Shown: piece by piece, positions 26,463 to 37,469 of the stretch | How the letters are laid out: each line of letters opens with the position of its first letter | How positions within the stretch are numbered: position 1 is the stretch's first letter | Assembly: GCA_030141605.1 (NCBI GenBank) | Contig: JAQGDQ010000011.1 | Span: forward strand, 620,066-684,065 | Direction: 5' to 3' | From: Tubiluchus corallicola | Taxonomy: Eukaryota > Priapulida > Priapulimorpha > Priapulimorphida > Tubiluchidae | DNA: 64,000 bases | Notes under the pieces: generated by a model | The model's input: the letters and a program-made list of their open reading frames with translations, nothing else | Databases searched by the model: none | What the model was told of the DNA's origin: nothing | Position numbers and translations under genes: made by a program

Positions 26463-27956
26463 CGACGACTCGATTGACTGGGTAACAAAAATGTCAAGTC
26501 AAGCATTTCACTTCCTATCATATTATTATAATAATAATCATGAGAACTTTATTATATAACTGGCGAGTCAATTAATCGTTTAAGAATGCGCGAGGCGTTG
26601 CGTAAAATTCCTGAATATTATACAATATTTTGCTACATTTCGCAACCTCATTGTGCACTAAATAACAATACAATACAGAGCCTCTCATAAGTCACTATGC
26701 ACATTACATTTTCTATATTTTTTAGCAATCAAACCAAAATGTTTGAAAATTGGTACACATGACCTAAAATCTTGAGTGATTCTTTAAGTCAAATTAGACA
26801 AAAATCTGGGAAAAGCTACTGCACTTGTAGGCTTTGCTAATTTCACTATAATTTTCAGGGACATCAAGAGACTTAGAGACCAATCCAATGACAAGTCAGG
26901 CATCTTGCATAGGGAAAATCTCTTAAATGTGAGAGAATAGTGTGGTTCATATGGTGCTCTGAATTTCCACTAAACTTCAGTTGGGGATTGAAGGACCTCA
27001 TTCATGGCTGATTTTGCACCTCATTTCTAATATTACTGTCATCGTCATAACAACAGGGTTCCAATCAAACAATTCCAGTCAAACAATAAATAAAAAGAAT
27101 TGTCAACGTATTTTTTGATTCATGTAAGAGCTCCTCGAGATTAGAGAAAAATTTAATTAGAAAATCAAAAGACAAAGTGTGTAGTGACTTTTGAGACACA
27201 CTGTACTCGTGATGTTGTAAAAATGTGCATGTATTATATTGTGTTAGTACACAATTATACAAGATAGATCAAAAACAACCTTTCGTTGACGTTTCATAAC
27301 TTTTGCGTTGTAGCATGGAAAATGCTTACAAGCGTATAGTAAATGATTGAAGTTTTTCGAGTAATCATTTATTAAATACTAAAACAAAAAATTTAAATTG
27401 AAAAGCTTCTGGAAAAATAAATGTTTTCTTTATGATTATGACCATGGCAAGTCTCAGATCTTATTTAATGAAGGTTTATAATTATAATCGAAATTTCTGA
27501 TATTCTGCTAACATCTGTTACTGTACGCTAAACACAAGCACTGTACTAGCCAAGAGTAATTACCGCTCACTGATAATGTATCTCAGAAATTATTTTAGAA
27601 TTGTCTAGAAAAGGTTATAATTTTTTATAAACTAAGTTATTTTTTGGAAAAATGAAACTGGAATTCAAATTCTTATATGTTTAAAAATGTTACTTTTTCA
27701 AATAAGATGCCAATAACGTACGATGCGGCAAATCATTTGCATGACAAATTTTATTTAGTTATCATCGCAAAATGAGTTGTCTTAATTCAAATTAAAATTA
27801 GATTAATTAGGCAAAAATATAAAATAAGCAAACTGTGTTTTCGTGTCTTTATGTGTGTAAATGTTTGTAAATGTTTGTAAATCATCTATCTTTTTATGTT
27901 GGATCTGAACTCTTCCAATTCTTCACAACTGTTGAATTTTGAATATTCATAGCCTG

Positions 27957-28140
27957 ATGCTGCTGCTGCTCCCGATGATTATGATGATGTTGATGATGAC
28001 GACGATGAGATGATCATGCTGATGATGACGACGATTATGATAATTATGGTAATGATGATGTTGATAATGATGATGATAATGATGTCGACGACGATGGTGA
28101 TGACGACGACGACGGTTATGATGGTGAGGGTAATATGATG
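27957..28140. repeat. Imperfect (GAT/GAC)n tract
   Basis: Interrupted GATGAT, GACGAC and GATAAT units over about 180 bases. The His-rich frame on the minus strand is an artefact. Confidence 0.85.
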
Positions 28141-29867
28141 ACAACAGATTTTGGATTTTTAAGCATATGAGTCTTCTTTCTCGACCGGTTGTACTTATAT
28201 TTGACTTTTCCCTAGGCTTTACAAATAAAATGTTATTAAAATAAAGACTATTTTAGCGGTAAAATAAAATTTTCATGATTTCACTAAAGCTACATTTCAT
28301 TAAGGATATTTTACCATTGTACGGACACAAGTTACTAGTACAACCCTGTTCACTTCCTGATTATATAAATCAAGTTTTATAAAATTTGTCCCATACTTTC
28401 AATCACATTTCCGTGATGTCACCAGTAGTGGCGCCCCCTGGCTATAGGCTGAAGAAATTTACAAACCAGACAAGTTTTACCAGGCGACAGAATTGCGTAA
28501 ATATGTAAACAAATATGTTTGACAACGGGTGAAATTCAAAAAATATTTGCTCCAGTGAATCCAGTAGGTACCTACGATCTACTGACTTTCTTGCCTTGCT
28601 GTTACATCAAACAAAATCTTGAACAAATGAGAATTCGTGAGGCAACTGATTCTACTATTATATTGATCATTAAATTGAGGCCAAAGGTCATCGAGGCCAC
28701 AGATCATAGGATTGATTTACAGTTATAATAAGTGTAGAATTCAAGGGAATGCTACGTCTTAGCAATCTGCACTAGGATTATTCTTTCTGTGTACGAAAAG
28801 CGCTTGTGATGTGTTAGCAACAATGTGCAAATGTAAATAGCAAACATAGCCATCAGAATCGTTTTATTAAGCAAAATAGTCATCATGAAGAGGTGCTGCT
28901 GTAAATTTCTAGGGGTGTTTTTTCTAAAAGTGAGCAACATAGTCAGTCTTATCAAATTCACGTCCTGAATCCGAAAAAAAAAACTGTTGCCATTTTAACG
29001 CAGCCGCCATTTTTTGAATTAAATTCACAGAAATGCTTAAAGCCAGCTACCCGGGAATAGATGTCATAGTCTATCGCAGTTTAATGTTAAATTTCGGAAT
29101 TTCTTTTCAGTTACACTATTTTCGCCAGAATTTGGCAGCTGATTTGTTTTTTGCACTTTTAACTCTTTTGCAAATGTTTTTTTCAATCTGGCAACAGTGT
29201 TTTTAGATTCAGCATAGTCGACACTGACTATGTTGCCCACTTTTAGAAAAAGACGCCTCCAATGTTCCACTTTTCTGAAGATTCGTTTAATCTAATGGTT
29301 GGAGCGTAAAACCAACAGCCAGAAACACCAATTAAACAACAATGATAAAATTCTATATATTGAATGGACCTCATATTAACAGCACCGAAGTTTTAGTTAT
29401 TACACTAGCCGGAGAAGGCGAAGAAGGAATACGGTACGTCAGTGCGGTGGGGTCGCCAACCTTTCACGCACGGCATGTCGTTGTCACAGTTTCATGCTGG
29501 CTGTAACCATAGATATAATAAAATTATAACAATGCGCACAACAGGAAGTGCACATCTATGTTGTCATTGTATCAGTAAATTCTCTGTCAACTGTCATTTA
29601 TTATAAACGTGGAACAGACGATGACATTAGGAGTCATAGTGACCGCTTAGTAGTTGCGGAATTAGATATTTAACGGCTGTGAAATTTAGTTGATTTTATA
29701 TCTGTGATTGTAAAATGATAAAAGTTTTAAGTGGGACAAATTGATTCTTGAATACACTGCAATTCTTCATAACATTTCTCACGATGTATAATTTACGTAT
29801 AGCATTTCGCACTTACAAATTTGGTTAGTTCTTAGATTAGAATGTTTGTTCTTCACTTTGGGTCAAG

Positions 29868-30010
<143 letters not shown>

Positions 30011-30094
30011 AATTCTGTTCCGGCATAAAAAAGTCATGTGCTGATTCTGGCTATTTACTTGGTAGACGGAGGATGTATAGACATTGAAACGTTT

Positions 30095-30245
30095 TCGAGA
30101 CACCTCCGCTATTAACACCACAGTTAAGGCACCTCTGGCCGCTAAGTGGCTCACTTTAGACGAATATTCTTGATACTGAGACAGGCTCCAGTCTTACCAC
30201 AAGCCTCTCCCTGAGTAGCCCGCTCTGCTGAACTTTCAAGGCTGA
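30095..30245 (+). repeat. 5S-like SINE, 3' body only
   Basis: Body blocks GTGGCTCACTTTAGA, CAGTCTTACCACAAG and CTGCTGAACTTTCAAGGCTG align with the 3' parts of the copies at 31440 and 39060. The 5S-like head is not recognisable here. Confidence 0.5.
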
Positions 30246-30359
30246 ACTGTAGCGGGACGAGATGCATAAAAACAATAAATTAATAAATAAATCACGTGAA
30301 ATCAGAGAATAACATAAAAGTCTAAGAAAACACTCTTCATAAATAAAGCTTAAAAAACC

Positions 30360-30810
30360 ATCCTTAGATGTTATATCACTTACACGTAAATGCTGTCTTA
30401 TCGCACACAGAGCTTGTATTAAACTTGTAAATTTAAATCCCCGCGATGACCGTTGGGCGCAGCCGCTTTGGCGGTTGGTCGTTTACAACAAGTTTAGATA
30501 ACATTGCGTAGAGTTTGAAAAAAATAATCATATTATTCATAGCACACTCTTCACTAACCAAGCAAAAGTATAAATTACTTTTTATGTTACTTAAGTAAGA
30601 TGAACAATGTATTTTCTTTTGTGAACCAGTGGTACACACTGGGATGGTGATGCAGTGCCATTTTACCTGGTGGCGCAAATATTTAAAATTATTAAGAATT
30701 TTCTTATCCAATTACATAAGTCGTCAAACAGGTAAGTATAATAATAAGTAGTGTAACAGTGTGCGGAAAGTTCCTTTGGATACATTTTAAAATTCCTATT
30801 TCTTCGTCTC
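30360..30810 (+). repeat. Dispersed repeat family R1, copy 3
   Basis: Matches copy 1 in order and orientation: GCTGTCTTATCGCACACAGA, GATGACCGTTGGGCGCAGCC, CAAGTTTAGATAACATTG, CACTAACCAAGCAAAAGTAT and CTTATCCAATTACATAAG. Confidence 0.7.
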
Positions 30811-31439
30811 TAAAAAATTGTTTTCTGCTAACTTTTAAACAAAACAAGTAAATGACAATAATCAAAATCATTAGAACCAATGAGTGACGTAATAGTTTAC
30901 AGTGGCACCCCCTGTCCGCAAACGTTATTACAAGTATTGCATTTATTGCAATAAAAATACATATCAACAATAACAGTTTAAAGAATGAAAGCTGTCAGTC
31001 TTCAGAACATATTTCTTCCACCTGCCAGATATCTACAATAGGCGTAACAGCTTTCGGCGGCTTTGCACTAATCTAAAATAAATCGTTTCCTTGTACAAGA
31101 TGGGAGCTGCTATTGGTTGAAGATTTATAACTGTCTGTAGTTCTCATAATATTATGAGGAAAAAGACGGAAGACGCGGGCGATTACCCTCAATTATGTGA
31201 CATTTGGAAAAATTCCAGGGAGATTTCCAGTTATGTTGATTGTCACGATCGTTTTAAGTATCAAGAATAAAGACGACAAGCTTTTAACTTGAGGTTACTT
31301 TAAAAAGTCCTGACAGCACTTTTTCTCCATAATTCCATTAGCTGAAAATGTACTTCTTAAAATAGCATTACAAAAATATTCTACAATTTACAATTTTAAA
31401 CGCGTTTGGAATGTTGACTCAGTTCGTTGTAGGGTGATA

Positions 31440-31680
31440 TGAAGAATTGTGAGAGCAAAGCGAGTACTCGGCCACCAAAGTTTAGCAACGCTAAGATTAG
31501 CTGGTAAATGAACGGGTGACCAACCACGAAAAATTATTTCCCTCATTTAAGGGAGGTCTTACAAGCATCTGAGAGTGGCTACACAGTTTCTGGTGGTTCA
31601 GTATCTCTTCTTGGAGGACTAGCTCTACTAAATAGCTTACTCCCAGTCCTGCCGCAACTATCAAAAATAAGTCTTCCCTG
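31440..31680 (+). repeat. 5S-rRNA-like SINE, copy 2
   Basis: The head resembles the internal promoter of 5S rRNA: GTTTAGCAACGCTAAGATTA corresponds to the AGCTAAGCA...GTCGGG side, then TAAATGAACGGGTGACCAAC to ACTTGGATGGGTGACCNNC. It is followed by a shared body (GAGAGTGGCTACACAG, GGTTCAGTATCTC, CAGTCCTGCCGCAA). Confidence 0.6.
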
Positions 31681-31874
31681 CCATTAAACCTTTTACGCGA
31701 TGGATATCTGCTTGCATACGTTGAAATCTATAAATGATAAAAAGTGGTTTGATAAAAAATTAACACCAAATTTTTATTTCAGTTTTAAATGGTTTTATCA
31801 TGGAAAATATTAATTTTTAAGGACCATTAAGAGATTGCAGAAATTCTGCGAAACTAGCGATTTAATAACCACAA

Positions 31875-32145
31875 ATCGTTAATAGCTGAGTGATATCGTG
31901 CGTGTGCTTCTCATCCAAATATAAGCAACACCGAAGCTAGACAGTAAATGGATAGGCGGCCGCCTTCAATACTCCCTGTGAGTAGTTTTATTTGTCGTAC
32001 TGATTTAGGCTGTTAAAGATGTACGTACCTCCTAATGGGAAAAAGACACTACTGCTCATACTAAGGGTTGCCGTTGATAATGAACTAGGTTTCAGTCTTG
32101 CCACAAGTATCATTATTAAGCAGCTGTGCCGTTGAATTTGCAGTG
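31875..32145 (+). repeat. 5S-rRNA-like SINE, copy 3
   Basis: The head reads TAAGCAACACCGAAGCTAGA followed by CAGTAAATGGATAGGCGGCC, close in order and spacing to 5S rRNA box A and box C. The body ends with CAGTCTTGCCACAAG, as in the other copies. Confidence 0.6.
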
Positions 32146-32319
32146 TGCTAAGAGTATAAAAAAATCTATTTTGTATTACAAGAAAAATCTCTGTGTATAT
32201 ATGTAATAGTCCCTGGTCTATGCGACAAACAAGAATTCAGCAAAGTTAGCAAGTTTTTCAGGAATGTATTCAGTGGGACTTAATAAATAGTCTAGCTGAA
32301 AATTTGTGTCTACAAAATA

Positions 32320-33830
32320 GTGCAAAACTCTCGTTGCGGATCAAATCAAACTTTAATTCAAGTCGGGTTGAATAACACCAACGCTATAACCCCTGTGAGC
32401 ATAAGCAGATTTAACGGTACATTTGTTCTTGCTTTGCTAGATAGCGCCACATTACTGACAATGTTTTTCATAGGAGTGCCTCGGGGTGACTGTACATTTC
32501 ACTTTATAGTTTTCACTAAGGACAAAGTTATACCATTAAAAGACCTAGGAAAGCACAACTGCACGATTCTTGATCCTAAATTAATACCAGCTGAAGTAAG
32601 ACAAGAACACAGTTACAGCTTTCTACAAAGTATGTCAACTAATCTACTATCTCTGTGCAGTATGCTGATGATGTGGCATGGATTGCAAGAAACAAAGAAG
32701 AATTAAGCTTTTTCTCAGTTTTGTTGTGCACACGTGCAGTTGCTGTAGGTCAAAGGTTAAGTGTACCACAGCAAGGCATCTTAAGTACAACCATCATGTG
32801 ATATGTGGGTAAAGCAAAACCGTCTGGTGCATCAATTCAGTAACGTCAGTTGCTTTACATAGACTTTACTTAATTATGCATTAGTCTGAGCGTATAGTGA
32901 TTTACTAGCATGATTTTGCTTGGGGACAGTCAAAAATGAACCGGCTAAGGTTCTAGCTAGCTGTTAAAACTGTTACTCTTACAAAAGCATGGACTGCGAG
33001 GCATACACATCAAAGGTTAAGTGTACACAAATGCGTTGTCTAGTACACTTAACCTTTGACCTTTTCACGATCATCATCTGTCGCTGGAACTATAAAAGGC
33101 TTATTAGATGAAAACAAATTCAATTATAAGAAAAACTGAAATGAATGGATCTTATAATAGACAAAAATAAAACTAGAGTTTCACAAAACATGCCATGGTG
33201 ATGAATCATGGAAAAATGCAACCATCTTGGTAGTTTGCTGGCAACAGAAGAGGACGTAACAAGACAAAGATGATGGCATTATCAGCATATTCAAAAATCA
33301 CAAAAATTTTTGAGAATAGGAAGATTTGTTTGAAACAAAATTAGAATATTCTCAGCCTTTGTTTAAATTGAATTTCTCTACAACTCTGAGCTCTGGACAT
33401 TAAAAGCAAATCATACAGCTGAAAATGATACGTTTCAAAGGCGAAATGACAAAGGGCAAATTAAATTTTCAAATGGCCAAAGAAAATCTCAGATAAAGAT
33501 GTGTATGAAAAAATAAAAGAAGAACCTTGGACAAGAAAAATCAAAAGACGCCGTTTAAGATAGATTGAGCATACGTTTAGATTACCTGATGATAGTCCAG
33601 GGAAGATAGCTTTTCAGTAAGCCATAGAACCAACCAGAAAACCTGAATGGGGACAAATGTTAACATATTTAGATTTTGCACGGAAAGATTTAAACACTTC
33701 TGCACTGATCTCTAGAGATAAATGCACTTGGGGCATTGCAGCAAATAGGGAGTCCTGGCATAAAGAGGTGAGCAGAATCATGTCCCTAGACGTATGATTC
33801 ATTGGATGATGATGATGATGGTGTCTAACA
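32320..33830 (+). pseudogene. Decayed non-LTR retrotransposon (RT domain to 3' end), split by a MITE
   Basis: Pieces in several frames follow RT order: GVPRGDCTFHFIVF (degraded GVPQGD..SP.LF, about 32474), QYADDVAWIARNKEEL with the catalytic YADD (about 32658), GLIIDKNKTRV (about 33150) and CNHLGSLLATEEDV (33215). These are followed by KEEPWTRKIKRRRLR, LPDDSPGKIAF and CTWGIAANRESWHKEVSRIM to a stop near 33797, then a GATGATGATG tail. Frameshifts and stops make it non-functional. The 3' end is nearly identical to copies at 36.9-37.5 kb. The clade is not assigned; an RTE-like element is possible. Confidence 0.75.
32748..33061. mobile_element. MITE inserted in the LINE reverse transcriptase
   Basis: Terminal inverted repeats GGTCAAAGGTTAAGTGTAC (32748-32766) and its exact reverse complement (33043-33061) bound 314 bp with no coding capacity. 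A second internal copy of the repeat (33010-33026) can pair with the right end to form a hairpin. RT sequence stops just before the left end and resumes after the right end. No target duplication was clear to me. Confidence 0.75.
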
Positions 33831-35290
33831 TAATCATGAAATTCGCAAGTTAAATCGCCATGCTGTGAGAGTGAAGTTTCATTTTCTTGATTTTTTTGAA
33901 ATATTTGCACCATTAAATCCTATACATACCATCACCATCTTAAAATGATCCTATTTTACCTTCACAAGTTCCTAACAGTAGATATATTTAAGTCTTTTTA
34001 TGGCCTGCTACCATCTACAGACTTACAGGCAGCATTGATGTAATGATTGTAAGATGTGTTGCAACTTATACAGGAGTCGTACTTTTAACCTAGAATCACA
34101 TAACAATCTATATTTATCGACTATCAGTATTTTGTAAATAACACGTATGTGTTACGGCGTGCTCCAGAACGTCTGTACTGAACTATCGACGAACTTAAAA
34201 ATGAGAACGCCAACCTCGGCTAGAAAATCAGGTGATTTGTGTGAACATTCTAGGCACATGCGGCAGCCGACAAGCGCGAAAAATCCGGTAAACACCTTAA
34301 AAAACAGGATGATTTTTCATATCCTGTTCTATTTTGAAGTATGGTAAAAAGTATACATTGTAACACCTGTGACAATGCCATAGCGTTTCTGTTAATTTTA
34401 AATAATAGCTCATTCTCCACAGGCAAGCTCAGCTAGTGACATCACCAATGAACATAATTTTCAAAAGCACAAACATTCATGAGCATGTTGAATGTGTTTG
34501 CGAAAGCGAAAATTGAAGTATAGGACTACTGTACAACATTCAATATGACATGCAAAAACTCGTCAAATGGTTAAGTTTAAGTTTAAAATTTAAATTCCAA
34601 GTTTGCCTGAGTTCACGCATCTGCTCCCGAACGTGTGTACTACGTCACAACTGAACATCTCCGAAATGAGAGGGTGCAACACCAGTTTTTGTGCAACGCG
34701 TTTGTACGCGTTAGTGTCATCTAACTAGCGAATAGCAAAATGTATGTAATAGCGAAAAACTGGCCATCGCTAAGTGACAAGTGGCTATCCTTGGGAACAA
34801 TTCTTTCATTCTTAAAAAAATAATATGCCACTTTCAATATTTCATAGGATAGGTTGTTGTCTGCGCATATGCAAATCGGAAAAACCAACAGCAAACTGGG
34901 TAAGCCCATTAATATCGGACGATATTTAATATAGGACATAGTTATCACGTCCCTGACCAGGCTGGCCCCTGGTTAAACCGGGCCAATCTTCGAAAAAGCA
35001 AATGTTTAAGCGGCGATGAAGCAAGCCAGCAAGCAATACAAAAAATGTCTTGTCATTAAATGTTGCCTAATTATTGAGTAAGTCTTATATTTCTGACATC
35101 AATTTCTCTTTTTTAAATTAACAATGTACAAATCAGAATTCGATAATGCTAGTTACGAAAACAGAGACAGGCAATAATCCTCCACCTGGGTCCACCACTG
35201 CCGGTGAGTCCAACATTTGGCATCACGGCTCGGCTGTGCAAAATATGCAAACACTCGCTGTCAACTTAAACTGGATCAGGGGTTTTCCCA
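33830..35290. other. Non-coding stretch
   Basis: No supported gene. Positions 34306-34415 (ACAGGATGATTTTTCATA onward) repeat the sequence at 873-975. Confidence 0.5.
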
Positions 35291-35296
35291 TTTGCC

Positions 35297-35304
35297 TATA
35301 TAAA
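35297..35304 (+). promoter_or_regulatory. Possible TATA box of the small heat shock gene
   Basis: TATATAAA about 195 bases before the ATG at 35499, which would give a leader of about 170 bases. A TTCGTGAA pair at 35403-35410 has the inverted nTTCnnGAAn form of a heat-shock element dimer, but lies downstream of this TATA box. Confidence 0.3.
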
Positions 35305-35498
35305 CGCAATTTTGTGAAATTCATTTAGTGTAATCACTGACAGCGCATAAACGTCTACCTATGAATTTGAATATTTTGCGTGCATAATTTATCAAATCAA
35401 AATTCGTGAACCACTAATAAAGAACGTTTATCTGTTTGACATTAAGATTTGTCCGAAAGGCGTAGGCTTAGACGACAACATGTCAATTGTATTTCGAT

Positions 35499-35886
35499 AT
35501 GTATGGCTCTCACGACTCCGTCTTCGAACCTGGTATTGGACCCAGGTGTGGAATGGTGACCAAAGAAAGCACAGACGATCAGGGGCAGAAGAATTTCAAC
35601 ATGCATTTCAATCTTAGGGGTTACAAAAAGGAAGAAATCCACATTACTGTTCATGGAAAGACACTGGTGGTTGATGCCAAACACGACGAAATCATGGATA
35701 ATGGAAGAATACATAAAGAATTTAATAGAGCCGTTCAGGTTGCCTGATAATGTGGACATACAGAAGATGACGTGGAATTTCCAGCAGGGGATATTGACTA
35801 TTCAAGTGCCATTGACAGCTCGACCTGTCATGGAAAGCCTGCAACAGAGGACAACTAATCCAATAAATATAATAATTATTAATTAA
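35499..35886 (+). pseudogene. Small heat shock protein (alpha-crystallin domain), frame broken by one base
   Basis: The first frame (ATG at 35499) carries the start of an alpha-crystallin domain: NFNMHFNLRGYKKEEIHITV, then GKTLVVDAKHDE and IHKEFNRAVQ. It stops at 35745. The next frame continues at once with LPDNVDIQKMTW and NFQQGILTIQVPL, the conserved G-x-L-x-(I/V) motif before the C-terminus, to a stop at 35884-35886. One extra G at 35738-35739 (CAGG|TTG) accounts for the break. The N-terminal region is very short for the family. It could be a recent pseudogene, an allele or an assembly error. Members act as ATP-independent holdase chaperones. An AATAAA at 35862 overlaps the last codons. 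Confidence 0.75.
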
Positions 35887-35889
35887 AAA

Positions 35890-36905
35890 CTTTTTACACG
35901 AGCTTAATGCATGATTGCTGTACTCTGCAATTTAACAATTCTGTGTTTCATTTTCATTTTCATTTTCCTGTGTCGCGATGCAGCATAAAGCTATGGCAGG
36001 CTGGAAATTGTTGATTATGTATAGTTTTCGTCGAAGCTAAAGTCTATGTTGTGGAACCTATCATTAAATGGGCTAGCAGCTTTTTTTTGACAGCACAACA
36101 AATCTAAATTTTAAGTTGCGTCAGATTGTTACATTATATTGTGTGACTGATTTTAACACGTTTGCAGATTAGGTGATGTTTAATAATTCAAAGCTCCAAA
36201 CTGTTCTGCACAACGGCATGTCTGATGTATTATTACGATGGCATATTAATAATAAAAATGTTCGATTTTCTTGTGAAAGTAAAATCATGGATAAGCTATG
36301 TGAAGTTTTGTATGCATACGGGATGATAAATCGTATGGTTAATCTAGTCGGGGACAAATTACTATGCAGTTGTTTTCTCATCCAAGATCAGTTGCTTCAT
36401 TATACCCTCAAGACTTCTCCAGCACTTGTTCTTAAATGTTGATGTCTTATTCGTAATACATGTCATTCTTGAAAAAACGGTATGTGCCCTAGCTTTCAAC
36501 CGGATAGATTGTTTTGACCTATAGTTTAAGATAGGGTCTAGTTTTCCTTTAATTATGTTGGAAAATAATGAAACACTAAAAACTTAATGAACAAAAATAA
36601 AAAATTAGGTACAGTTGTAATAGTACTGTGCCTAAATTTCTCTTGTCCAAGTCCCTTGTGCCCAAAATGTCCCAAATATATCCCATGCCCAAATGTCATG
36701 TACCCAGCTGCATTCTCAGGAAACGAAAAGAAAGACAGGTTACAGTTTTTTACAGTTCTTTGCCGCACTGTAATCATGAGTAATGTGCTCCTATCGAACG
36801 GCCTGAATGAAGTGCCGCTAAGTCGACACTAACTCCCCGAAACTTTGCCCATAGATAATAATATACACGCTTTGCCCAAATTTAAGGTTTCTCCCCTTGC
36901 TCACT
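35890..36905. other. Non-coding stretch
   Basis: No supported gene. ORFs of 75-90 codons (such as 36173-36442 and 36587-36832) have no splice context or recognisable motif. Confidence 0.5.
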
Positions 36906-37295
36906 AAAACCTGCCGGAGGACAAATGTTAACATATTTAGATTTCGCAAAATAAATAAATAAATAAATAAATACGTAAAAGATCTATATGAAAAAATAAA
37001 AGAAGAACCTTGGACAAGAAAAATAAAAATCGCCGTTTAAGATGGATTGGGCATATGCTTAGACTACCTGATGATGTTCCAGTGAAGATAGCTCTTCAAC
37101 AAGCCATAGAACCAGCTAAAAACCTACAGGAGGACAAATGTTAACATATTTAGATTTTGCACAGAAAGATTTAGACACTTCAGCATTGATCCTTAGAAAT
37201 AAATGCACTTGGGGCAATGCAGCGTGTAGGGAGTCCTGGCATAGAGAGGTGAGCAGAATCATGTCCCTGGACGTATGATTCTTTGATGATGATGA
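36905..37295 (+). mobile_element. LINE 3'-end copies (truncated, rearranged)
   Basis: A short piece (36905-36950: GGACAAATGTTAACATATTT) is followed by an AAAT run, then a longer copy from about 36979 (GAAGAACCTTGGACAAGAAA) to the stop after GTCCCTGGACGTATGATTC and a GATGATGATGATGA tail at 37283-37295. It is the same family as 33500-33830. Confidence 0.75.
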
Positions 37296-37465
37296 TGACA
37301 AATGTTAACTTATTTAGATTTTGCACATAAAGATTTAAACACTTCAGCATTGATCCTTAGAAATAAATGCACTTGGGGTATTGCGGCAAGCAGGGAGTCC
37401 TGGCATAGGGAGGTGAGCAGAATCATGTCCCTGGCCATATGATTCATTGGGTGATGATGATGATT
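37291..37465 (+). mobile_element. Second LINE 3'-end copy, joined to the tail of the first
   Basis: Starts with GACAAATGTTAACTTATTTA directly in the GAT tail of the preceding copy, and ends with its own GTGATGATGATGAT tail. It is strongly 5'-truncated (about 175 bp). Confidence 0.75.
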
Positions 37466-37469
37466 AGAA

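Noticed and set aside
29435..29470. hAT-type transposon end (GGGGTCGCCAACCTTTC)
   Set aside because: Looks like a hAT tip, but I found no matching inverted end or target duplication.
32320..32480. Aspartic protease of a gypsy-type element (ALLDSATLLTM resembling DSGA)
   Set aside because: The adjacent GVPRGD and YADD blocks fit a non-LTR reverse transcriptase better, so the DS motif is probably coincidence.
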